Translations under genes and position numbers: made by a program | Virus record (IMG/VR): IMGVR_UViG_3300043540_000263 | Span: 1 to 38,111 of that record | From: a virus | DNA: 38,111 nucleotides | Reading direction: 5' to 3' (one strand) | Part shown: positions 24,405 to 31,951 of the stretch, in pieces | Layout of the letters: every line of letters begins with the position of its first letter | Position numbering within the stretch: the first letter of the stretch is position 1 | The notes under the pieces: generated by a model | Database searches by the model: none | Told to the model about the DNA's origin: nothing | Seen by the model: only the letters and a program-made list of their open reading frames with translations

Positions 24405-27400
24405 ATGAAAAAAGGCAGTCTACTTACCGGTATACAATCCACTTTCTCTAGCAGAATGGACGAAAAGATTCGCTCCAACAGCAAAGTGTTTGGAGAGTCC
24501 TATGATGTTCTGACCTATGACGGTGATGCCGCTACTTTTGTAAGTCATAAAACAGGGGCTTTGTATGAATACAGAGAGTCCGCTGGGGGTAGTATTATAT
24601 CTAGAGTAGATTTTGACGCTGAGGACATGAAAGCTCGAACATCAGCTACTTGCCGAAATATAGTAGAGGCTACTGTTAGGGGTTCTGATTCAAGACCCTT
24701 CATAAATGAACTGAATCGCCTGTTGACTGAGCGCATATACGTTAGTCGTTTACCTTTTCGAGGAGTGTTTCCTATTTCAGAGAGAATTCGTAAACGAGTT
24801 TTTAACACACTTATGGAAAACGAGTTGTTTATCGAATACCTCTCTAATCTTGGATATTCAATTAAGGAAAATAAAAAACTTCTCGTAGAATCAATGCCGT
24901 TCTTAGGATTGAGAGCTAGAGACAAGCTCATTAAGTTTTTTCAAGACCAAATTGGTTTGACCTATGAGCAGGCAAGACTTATCACGCACACGCTTTTAAA
25001 CCTCGGCTTAGGGCAGAAATTCCAAGAGGCATTTGATTTCAGGAATTTGAATAATGCACTCTCCGCTTACCTGACGCCGAGGAAGGCTCGTGCATTATCA
25101 ACTATTATTGTAGAGACAGTTATAAGGCATTTATTGGGGGAGGCAGAGGTCACACAAGCCGCCCCTGCAAACGCAAACACCGCCGCTCAGACTAATACCA
25201 AGCCCTGGGGCGACCAAGCTGACAAAGTTAAAAAAGGTATGGCTGTTAATCTTGATTCCACAGAAAAGGTTGCGGTATACGATGACGCAGGAAAAGAAAT
25301 TGCAAATGATACAGTAGCAAATCTCATCGCAAAAGGTACATTGCCTAATGCTGTCGATCCTAAAACCAAAAAACTTACTTTTATGGTAGATGCACCCAAA
25401 GACCCAGATAAGGGGTTAGCGACAGTTTCTTCCGTTGATGGAAAAACCAAACTAAATCTTGCTTTTTCTCTTGGCAAACCTACCACCGGAACAGAGACAC
25501 AGAAAAATACACAAGCGGCTAACACTGAAGCAGGGGCACAGAAAAATACACAAGCGACTAAACCCAGCGCCTCTACAACAGCAAATACAGGTGGCGCAAC
25601 AGCACCGCCTATTCCAGGCACTACCAAAGAGTCTGCCTACAGACTAGCTGATTCTACTGAAGATGAGTTTGATATAATAAAAGAATATCTTGAGCGCGAG
25701 GACGAGGACGTGTTTGCAGATGACGATGAACAGACACCTTCAGATGAAGCCGAACAAGAGGAAAGAGAAACACAGGAGCTTCTGCGTGTGCTAGATTTGT
25801 TCAAAAAAATGAATGCGAAAGCTGAAGAGGCGACAGAGATACCAGAGCCAGAGACTGCTGAGTTTGATAGTGAAGACGACTTTAGGTCGGCGTCAGATTT
25901 TGATACTGATGCTGACACTGTTGTTTCAGATGCTGAAGGTGGCTCAGACGCGGTTTTAATGCCACCTAAAGATGGTGGGCTTGGTGATGGAATTGATGAG
26001 AATAGTGTTGATGAAGAGCAATTAAGCATGGGTATTGAGATAGAATATAAGGAACACATCGCCAATAATTTTGATTTAAGTGAGAAAGCCAAACGCGAAA
26101 TGGCTAAAAGTATTGCTTTAGACCATTTGCGCGAAGACCCTGAGTACTATTCAAAGTTGCTAGCAATGGAAGATGGTGCTTGTGATGATGTAGCCTCTGA
26201 ATATGGAGAAGAAGATTTAGAAGATGCAATAGAAGTCAACGAATCTAAAAATGATATTCCTCTTAATGGGAAAACTGTATTAAAAGGTGCAACGACAGCA
26301 GAAGACGACTTGGAAGAATCAAAGGACGGAAAGCCACCTCTGCCACAGATAGGAGTGAATGTTGGAGACAAATATCAAATAGAGGAAGGAGAGCTTGAAG
26401 ACGCGGAAACTGGTGCTCCATTATTGCCAGGAGAATACACAGTCTCTGAAATAGTCTCTGACATTGCTACGCTACAAGATTCTGACGGAGAAAAGCATAA
26501 AGTAACAGCTTCAGAACTTATTCAAAATGCTGAAGAGGTTGAATCTCCTGCTGATGAGCTATCAAAGGGCGATGGTCTTTCTGTAGAAGACGGTGCTTTT
26601 CCTGTTCCCGTAGATATTGAGACTGGAGAGGAGCTTCCCCCTGGTGAATACAGGATAGAAGAAGCGACGGATACCATCCTCGTTTTACGCTCTGATTCTG
26701 GTGAATACACGGTATCTAAAAGTGACCTAGGAGGATTTACAAAGCTACAACGTCTATCAACTAAAAATAGTACACCCAAACCCCAGAAGGACTATTCAGA
26801 AGAAATAGATGAGAAAGCATTTAGTCGAAATTTTGAGCGGGAACTCATGGACGCGTTAGGTGAAGCAAAAGATATGATTGAGGAAGCCGCACCCAAACTA
26901 CCTGCTCCTCCATTACCAGACACTACACAGGAATTAGGAGGTTTTCCTCTGGACACTGAGGACCTTATAGACGCGGACTTCGTTATGGAAGAGACACCTT
27001 TATCTACAGACAGTGAAGTTCCAGAACCTCCAGCAAACCTTGCTGCACAGCCAGCTAAAGCCAAGAACGCTCCAGACGCAGAAGCTCCCGCTCCTTCTCC
27101 GTCCCATCAAACAGCAGATGAGCCAGACTTCAAAAATCTTGACGTGCCCGACTATGTAACAGAACCCACAGAAAAAGAGGGAGAACCACCACAACCATCC
27201 ACAACCCCTACAGGAGATGCACCCGCTCTTCCCGACGCCGCACCATCAGGCAAAGCTCCCGCTCGAAAAGGCTCAACAACTCCTGGAGGAGCAGCACTAG
27301 ATGAGTTTGGAGACCTTGAGGTGCCCGAAGGTGTTTCTGAGCCAACTGAAGGTGTTGTCATACCAGAGCCACCAATGCCAGAGTCTGAGCCCCCAACAGA

Positions 27401-28229
27401 GCCAGCTATTTCGCCCGAAGAGACACTCAAAGAACCTGGCGACGAGTCTATACCACCTCCAGATTTTAATTCTGACTCTCAGTCTAATGTACAAGAACCA
27501 AAGGTAGACACGGGGAATGAGGACGCGGGTAATCTTGATACGCCCTCTTCTAACGGGGAAGAAAAAGGAACTGATGGTGAAGTTTCGTCAACTTTAGCGT
27601 CTTCTGAGTCTTCTGAGTCCTCTGAGTCTTCTGAGTCTTCTGAGTCTAAACCAATAGAACCTAGTGATGAAGAAGAAAATATAGAAGAAGCTCCAGCTAA
27701 TGAAACAGACGAGATGAAGAAAATTGACAAACAGCCTTTAGGTTACGTGGCTAATCCACTAGACCCAAGTGCTGATATTGTCGATCCCACTGGAAAGTTT
27801 GGCGCAGATAAAGACGCGCAAGAGTTGTATACTAAATTAGATGCACTCAAAACACATCTTACTAGTACCGCGCAAAATGTCAATAATGACGGACTTACTC
27901 CAGCAGGAGAACAAGCTGAGTATCAAGTCGATGTAGAGGTGCGAGAGTATGCTGATACGGTTGCCAATTTAATGGCCAAGCTAAAAGAATCCCCCGATGC
28001 GTATACCAAAGACCAAGCGAGGCAATTAGTTTCTTTCTTCTCTGAAGAGCCAATAGTAGCGCCAGAGAAAGAAGAAAAAGAGTCCGAAGAGAATGACAAC
28101 AGCACTCACGAATATAACAAAGAGGATGAGGGGATTAAAGCTTCTTCCGAAATAGCGTCCCCGCCTAAGACAACAGACAGAGATCCCATCCCGAAATTAT
28201 TAGCTTCTGCTCCGAAGGGAGGTCTATAA
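24405..28229 (+). CDS. 1274-residue acidic protein in the prohead operon
   Basis: Unrecognised protein. Residues about 1-250 look globular and helical. A segment near 270-355 (from VKKGMAVNLDSTEKVAVYDD) looks like a small beta domain. Then comes an Asp/Glu-rich region (about 415-560). Two related beta units follow, about 652-705 (GDKYQIEEGELED, LLPGEYTVSEI) and about 722-780 (GDGLSVEDGAFPV, LPPGEYRIEEA), a clear tandem duplication. A long Pro/Glu/Ala-rich stretch (about 870-1060) and a Ser-Ser-Glu repeat (about 1065-1082) precede a helical C-terminus. In T4 the gp67/gp68 prohead core genes sit between portal and protease, so a core role is inferred from position, despite the much greater size. 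AAGGAG precedes the ATG. Confidence 0.8.
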   Translation: MKKGSLLTGIQSTFSSRMDEKIRSNSKVFGESYDVLTYDGDAATFVSHKTGALYEYRESAGGSIISRVDFDAEDMKARTSATCRNIVEATVRGSDSRPFINELNRLLTERIYVSRLPFRGVFPISERIRKRVFNTLMENELFIEYLSNLGYSIKENKKLLVESMPFLGLRARDKLIKFFQDQIGLTYEQARLITHTLLNLGLGQKFQEAFDFRNLNNALSAYLTPRKARALSTIIVETVIRHLLGEAEVTQAAPANANTAAQTNTKPWGDQADKVKKGMAVNLDSTEKVAVYDDAGKEIANDTVANLIAKGTLPNAVDPKTKKLTFMVDAPKDPDKGLATVSSVDGKTKLNLAFSLGKPTTGTETQKNTQAANTEAGAQKNTQATKPSASTTANTGGATAPPIPGTTKESAYRLADSTEDEFDIIKEYLEREDEDVFADDDEQTPSDEAEQEERETQELLRVLDLFKKMNAKAEEATEIPEPETAEFDSEDDFRSASDFDTDADTVVSDAEGGSDAVLMPPKDGGLGDGIDENSVDEEQLSMGIEIEYKEHIANNFDLSEKAKREMAKSIALDHLREDPEYYSKLLAMEDGACDDVASEYGEEDLEDAIEVNESKNDIPLNGKTVLKGATTAEDDLEESKDGKPPLPQIGVNVGDKYQIEEGELEDAETGAPLLPGEYTVSEIVSDIATLQDSDGEKHKVTASELIQNAEEVESPADELSKGDGLSVEDGAFPVPVDIETGEELPPGEYRIEEATDTILVLRSDSGEYTVSKSDLGGFTKLQRLSTKNSTPKPQKDYSEEIDEKAFSRNFERELMDALGEAKDMIEEAAPKLPAPPLPDTTQELGGFPLDTEDLIDADFVMEETPLSTDSEVPEPPANLAAQPAKAKNAPDAEAPAPSPSHQTADEPDFKNLDVPDYVTEPTEKEGEPPQPSTTPTGDAPALPDAAPSGKAPARKGSTTPGGAALDEFGDLEVPEGVSEPTEGVVIPEPPMPESEPPTEPAISPEETLKEPGDESIPPPDFNSDSQSNVQEPKVDTGNEDAGNLDTPSSNGEEKGTDGEVSSTLASSESSESSESSESSESKPIEPSDEEENIEEAPANETDEMKKIDKQPLGYVANPLDPSADIVDPTGKFGADKDAQELYTKLDALKTHLTSTAQNVNNDGLTPAGEQAEYQVDVEVREYADTVANLMAKLKESPDAYTKDQARQLVSFFSEEPIVAPEKEEKESEENDNSTHEYNKEDEGIKASSEIASPPKTTDRDPIPKLLASAPKGGL
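25495..25563 (+). repeat. In-gene tandem repeat of an ACACAGAAAAATACACAAGCG unit (Gln/Asn/Thr linker)
   Basis: ACAGAAAAATACACAAGCG occurs twice about 40 bp apart, encoding repeated QKNTQA in the linker of the 1274-residue protein. It is a local duplication, not a mobile element. Confidence 0.6.
27598..27648 (+). repeat. Ser-Ser-Glu codon repeat
   Basis: TCTTCTGAG-type units are repeated about five times in a row with one synonymous change, giving SSESSESSESSES in the 1274-residue protein. A simple-sequence expansion; unit number may vary between relatives. Confidence 0.8.
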
Positions 28230-28230
28230 A

Positions 28231-28875
28231 ATGGGAGTTCTCAGAGAAGTACTTATGCTAGAAGCAGCCTCAGTAGGCACATCCGAGACGACAGGCGCTA
28301 CGACTGTTCAGGGTGTCTTTCAGGTGGCTGATTCTCCTAATGCTAATCGTCGTGTGTATCCGTTTGATATACTGCTGGCAGAAACCAAACGACTACAAGA
28401 GATATGTAAAGTTCGAGGTCTTTTTGGTGAATTAGACCATCCTTGGTACAGTGGTGACGGTGCTGAGGCAGAGGCAGCTATTATTCACGCCAAGACTGTA
28501 TCGCATCTTATCACAGCCTTGTGGAATGAGGGCAAAATATTTTACGGAAAGCTTGAGCTTTTAGATACTCCGATGGGTCTCATTCTTCAGGAAATTATCA
28601 ATAAGAAATGTCAAATAGGCGTGTCTTCTCGATCTCTTGGTGGCGTGCGGTCTGGAGCCAATGGATTTTCCTATGTAGAGGCTGACGGTTTTCGCATAAT
28701 CTCTTTTGATGCCGTCATTGGTCCTTCAGTTGTTGAATCAAAACTACAGACAGTGCGTGCTATGAAAGAGTGGTCAGAGTTATCTGGTGCGTTGATAAAA
28801 GAGACGACCGAGGAAGCAAAACAAGATATCAGGAAAGATATTAGAAAAATGATAAGGCAGATAATGTTTGACTGA
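28231..28875 (+). CDS. Prohead maturation protease, T4 gp21-like
   Basis: A 214-residue serine protease of the gp21/herpesvirus-assemblin clan. GELDHP (about residues 66-71) holds the catalytic His, GVSSRSLGGV (about 130-139) the nucleophilic Ser, and FDAVIGPS a downstream conserved stretch. In T4 the enzyme is incorporated in the prohead core and cuts core, portal-associated and capsid proteins after Glu in (L/I)xE sites. The start is 1 nt after the previous stop, with GGGAGG upstream. It is directly followed by an isolated copy of the TnpB right-end hairpin. Confidence 0.92.
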   Translation: MGVLREVLMLEAASVGTSETTGATTVQGVFQVADSPNANRRVYPFDILLAETKRLQEICKVRGLFGELDHPWYSGDGAEAEAAIIHAKTVSHLITALWNEGKIFYGKLELLDTPMGLILQEIINKKCQIGVSSRSLGGVRSGANGFSYVEADGFRIISFDAVIGPSVVESKLQTVRAMKEWSELSGALIKETTEEAKQDIRKDIRKMIRQIMFD

Positions 28876-28912
28876 AACAAGAAATTACTGATTTAGGTCA
28901 GTGATAGTCCAC
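28872..28912 (+). repeat. Isolated TnpB right-end-like hairpin (copy B)
   Basis: The 41 bp match the tnpB right end at 5223-5263 at 35 positions; all six differences are transitions. The hairpin is kept: ATTACTGA pairs with TCAGTGAT, with one T-G pair that is a wobble in RNA. AGTCCAC follows in both. No tnpB frame precedes it; instead it starts inside the stop region of the protease gene. It could be an insertion scar or a solo right end. Confidence 0.6.
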
Positions 28913-28930
28913 GATGTCGAAGCAAGTAAA

Positions 28931-28938
28931 GAATATAT
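28931..28938 (+). promoter_or_regulatory. Candidate late promoter element GAATATAT
   Basis: AAAGAATATATTTG lies 15 nt before the scaffold ATG, immediately after the isolated hairpin repeat, and would allow extra transcription of scaffold and capsid genes. Confidence 0.5.
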
Positions 28939-28953
28939 TTGAAGGAGCTACAT

Positions 28954-30048
28954 ATGGCAAAATCTACTAGAGCAACGGAAAAAAAAGTAAGCCCAAAAAA
29001 GACTGTGCTCAAAGAAGCACAAGAGCTAGAACCACAGGGCAGTCCGTTAAGTGACTTACAAAAAATGGTAGCAGAGGAAGTTGCTCCTTTGCGTGAAAGT
29101 TTGAATCGTCTCACCGAGGAGAATGCTCAGCTAACAGACAGCACGACTACGCTCAAGGCTAGCTTAGCTGCCGCAGAGAAAAAGGTCAAGGATTTGATGC
29201 TCGAAGCTTCGGGGCTATCAGAGAAATTGAAAAATGTTACCGCTGTGGCTAAAGAGGCTGCTAAAGAAAATGCCATGCTTAAAGAGGCAATAGAGACTAT
29301 CAAAAAACGTAATGTTAGACTTATTTCTGAAATGAAAGCCATCAATGAATCAGCATCTAAACGTATTAAGCTTGCCGTGGAGAAGGCAGAATCAGACAAG
29401 CAGGCATTCATACATTCAGTCACTGAAAGTTTGGAGAAACAAGTAGGACAACTACTCCATGAGGCTTTCAGTGGAGCAAAAATGTTGTTTGAATCAGATA
29501 TGAGTGCAGTACAAACGGACCTGCTATCTGATCTTGGAAACCTATTGCTGCCTTATGTCAATGACCCATCGTTGCCTCGTCGCACCGAGACGTTACGTAA
29601 AGCTATCAAGGAAGCGAAGGAAGAGCTTGTTAAATCTGCTCGTAATTTCAAAGAGTATCAATTGAAAAAAGACGCAGAAACCAAAAAACTTCTGACCAAA
29701 CTGACAGAAGCAAACAAGCTGTTACAAGAAGCCAAGTTTAACAAATATAAGGACAATCTTGTTAAAAATTTACCTGAAACTATAAGGAATTTTGCAAGAG
29801 AGAAATTGAATGAAGCAAAAAATGTTGAAGATGCGAAGAATATACTACAGACAATCATCCGAACATCCTCCGCCACAGGTGGGATTAAAACTCCTCCTAA
29901 GCCCGTGGTGGTTACAGAGGCTGAACAAGCCCAGGGCGGTGATAATCGGGTGGAAGCACTTCTTCGAGAATCCCTCGGACGTACCGAGGTAGATGCCACA
30001 GTTGATCCTGAGTTACTCAAACTCGCGGGCATCTCGAAGAGAAAGTAA
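28954..30048 (+). CDS. Prohead core/scaffold protein, gp22-like coiled coil
   Basis: A 364-residue, almost wholly helical protein with long coiled-coil heptads (about 45-160 and 225-300), Lys/Glu/Ala-rich. It lies directly between protease and major capsid protein, as gp22 does in T4. It would form the core on which capsid protein assembles and then be degraded. LKE at 19-21 before Ala, and several later LxEA sites, fit gp21-type cleavage. The ATG at 28954 has AAGGAG 8 nt upstream; an in-frame TTG 15 nt earlier is less likely. The assignment is by position and composition. Confidence 0.82.
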   Translation: MAKSTRATEKKVSPKKTVLKEAQELEPQGSPLSDLQKMVAEEVAPLRESLNRLTEENAQLTDSTTTLKASLAAAEKKVKDLMLEASGLSEKLKNVTAVAKEAAKENAMLKEAIETIKKRNVRLISEMKAINESASKRIKLAVEKAESDKQAFIHSVTESLEKQVGQLLHEAFSGAKMLFESDMSAVQTDLLSDLGNLLLPYVNDPSLPRRTETLRKAIKEAKEELVKSARNFKEYQLKKDAETKKLLTKLTEANKLLQEAKFNKYKDNLVKNLPETIRNFAREKLNEAKNVEDAKNILQTIIRTSSATGGIKTPPKPVVVTEAEQAQGGDNRVEALLRESLGRTEVDATVDPELLKLAGISKRK

Positions 30049-30076
30049 GGCATTCACTCTAGAAGGAGGACATCAC

Positions 30077-31807
30077 ATGCCTATCGCTGGAAGTTATCGT
30101 CAATACAATCTACCCGAACTACACAAAAAGTGGAATCAGTGGCTCACGGGAATTAAGTCCGATGAGATGCGCGACGCCCTAGCAATTCTGCTCGAAAACC
30201 AACATGCTTGGAACAAGAAGGAAGCTCCAGGACTCTTGAAGGAAGCTGTTACCACGTCAGACGTAGGTACATTCCAGAAAGTCATTCTTCCTGTCGTTCG
30301 ACGTGTGTTCCCAAGACTTATCGCTCCTGAGCTAGTGGGTATGCAGCCAATGTCAGGTCCGCATGGTCTTGCTATTTTCCTCAAGTATTTCTATGGCAAT
30401 GCGTCCGCTAATGACCAGATTCTTAAACCACAGGGTAATACTGACGGCCGCAGAATCAATTTCCGTGAGTATCAGGGATCACAGTGGATGGAAAAGTCTG
30501 CTGTCACCTCTGGTACAGATTCTCTTGTCTATGACTTCTCTGGAGTTAATACCCTTCTGCCTTCCTCTGCGGCTGGCGGTGGCGTTATCGCTCCCAATCC
30601 TACAGGCAATGCGTGGTTTGGCCCAGCCACTTTCCGTTTCAATGTCACTGTGACTAACGCAGACGCCTCAACTGCAACCGACACCATTGTAGTTTACAAT
30701 ACTGCACCGTATAACAGCTATCTAGGTAATCAGGTTCCCTCTTGGGCTATCAGGGCTGAAAAAGGCAACATCACTGTGTCTTTCGACTCCGCCGCACCTA
30801 CAGCAGCCAGCACAATCGTCTGCTCTGTTACCCCAACTGACTACACTCTCGCTAATCTGAAGTTCACTTTCCTGTGCAAGACTGACGGTACTATGACAGT
30901 TAATGCGCAGCCTGTGCCATATACTACACTAGTTACCAATGCTACCACAGTCAATGGCGTTTTCAACGACGCAGTTTTCATTGATGCTGCTGGATGCCCA
31001 ATCATTGCTTCCAGGGGTCTTGAAAACCAGGCTCCCGCAAACCTCAGCGTCGCTTACGAAACAAAGCCCATCACAGCCGAGACCATTAAATTGCAGGCTG
31101 CCTGGAGCTTGGAAGCAAACCAGGACGTAGGTGCACTGCATGGTGAGTCCCTCGAAGAGATTCTCGCCAACCTACTCACCCAGGAACTTATGAATGAGAC
31201 AGACTACACCGTAGTCAATGACCTTCTGTCTATCGCCGGTCTCGTTCAGACTTGGGGCAGGTTCCCTGGCGTCGTTACTGGTTTGTCTGGCACAGGCACC
31301 ACCTCAATGCCCGCTTTCCGTGGCAGTCTCCAGGATCACTACCAGACCCTCATCATGGCTATGAACGACATGGCTAATGGCATTTTCACTCGTATTCTCC
31401 GTGGTCCAGCCAATTTCGCAGTCTGCTCACCTGATGTTTCTGCTATCGTCGAAAACATCAATGGCTTTAAGTCCGCTGAAATGGGCGACCTCGACAACGA
31501 GGCTGGCATTGTCAATGTCGGTAGCTATCAGTCCAAGTACAAGATTTACAAGGATGCTCGTCTACCGAAGGGCACTATGCTCATGGGTTACAAGGGCAAG
31601 GACGCTACCTCAACTGGCTATGTGTTCGCTCCATACATCCCAGCCACCCTCTCTCCAGTTATCTGGAATCCGACCACCTATGCGCAATCTAGAATGATTA
31701 TGACTAGGTTTGGACGCACAACCCTGCTTGATGGCCAGTTCTTCTACGGACGGATTCTTGTTACTGAGAACGTCGGTAAAGCCACCTCAGACTTCAGCGC
31801 TGTATAA
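30077..31807 (+). CDS. Major capsid protein, T4 gp23-like
   Basis: A 576-residue HK97-fold capsid protein. An N-terminal region (about 1-56) ends in LLKE before A57, a likely maturation cleavage. Then come gp23-family stretches: TFQKVILPVVRRVFPRLIAPELVGMQPMSGP, the long central insertion, LEANQDVGALHGESLEEILANLLTQEL, and near the end FGRTTLLDGQFFYGRILVTENVGK. AAGGAGGAC precedes the ATG, which is preferred over an upstream in-frame start at 29993 inside the scaffold gene. Codons end in C more often (AAC, TTC, GAC) than in neighbouring genes, as expected for the most highly expressed gene. A strong terminator follows. Confidence 0.95.
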   Translation: MPIAGSYRQYNLPELHKKWNQWLTGIKSDEMRDALAILLENQHAWNKKEAPGLLKEAVTTSDVGTFQKVILPVVRRVFPRLIAPELVGMQPMSGPHGLAIFLKYFYGNASANDQILKPQGNTDGRRINFREYQGSQWMEKSAVTSGTDSLVYDFSGVNTLLPSSAAGGGVIAPNPTGNAWFGPATFRFNVTVTNADASTATDTIVVYNTAPYNSYLGNQVPSWAIRAEKGNITVSFDSAAPTAASTIVCSVTPTDYTLANLKFTFLCKTDGTMTVNAQPVPYTTLVTNATTVNGVFNDAVFIDAAGCPIIASRGLENQAPANLSVAYETKPITAETIKLQAAWSLEANQDVGALHGESLEEILANLLTQELMNETDYTVVNDLLSIAGLVQTWGRFPGVVTGLSGTGTTSMPAFRGSLQDHYQTLIMAMNDMANGIFTRILRGPANFAVCSPDVSAIVENINGFKSAEMGDLDNEAGIVNVGSYQSKYKIYKDARLPKGTMLMGYKGKDATSTGYVFAPYIPATLSPVIWNPTTYAQSRMIMTRFGRTTLLDGQFFYGRILVTENVGKATSDFSAV

Positions 31808-31830
31808 CAACAACAAGGGTTTCCACGCAC

Positions 31831-31860
31831 AGAGGCGGTCGCAAGACCGCCTCTTTTTTT
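31831..31860 (+). terminator. Strong intrinsic terminator after the capsid gene
   Basis: AGAGGCGGTC, GCAA tetraloop, GACCGCCTCT, then TTTTTT. This is the strongest terminator in the window and closes the head operon. Confidence 0.96.
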
Positions 31861-31903
31861 GTGCCTTGTTATGTGACCTTATTCACTCAAATTTTTAAGT
31901 CAA

Positions 31904-31920
31904 TTTTCGCTATTATTATT
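31904..31920 (+). promoter_or_regulatory. Dispersed intergenic motif (TTTTCGCTATTATTATT)
   Basis: It shares TTTTCGCTATTAT with the copy before the reductase, again after a terminator and before the next gene. Confidence 0.35.
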
Positions 31921-31928
31921 GTAAGATA

Positions 31929-31936
31929 GAATATAC
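31929..31936 (+). promoter_or_regulatory. Candidate late promoter element GAATATAC
   Basis: GATAGAATATACTATAGG lies 15 nt before the ATG of the zinc-finger nuclease gene and overlaps the start of its ribosome binding region. Confidence 0.45.
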
Positions 31937-31951
31937 TATAGGAGGTTCCAA

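Noticed and set aside
27598-27648. Regular short repeats resembling a CRISPR array
   Set aside because: It is a 9-bp in-frame codon repeat inside a coding region without spacers.
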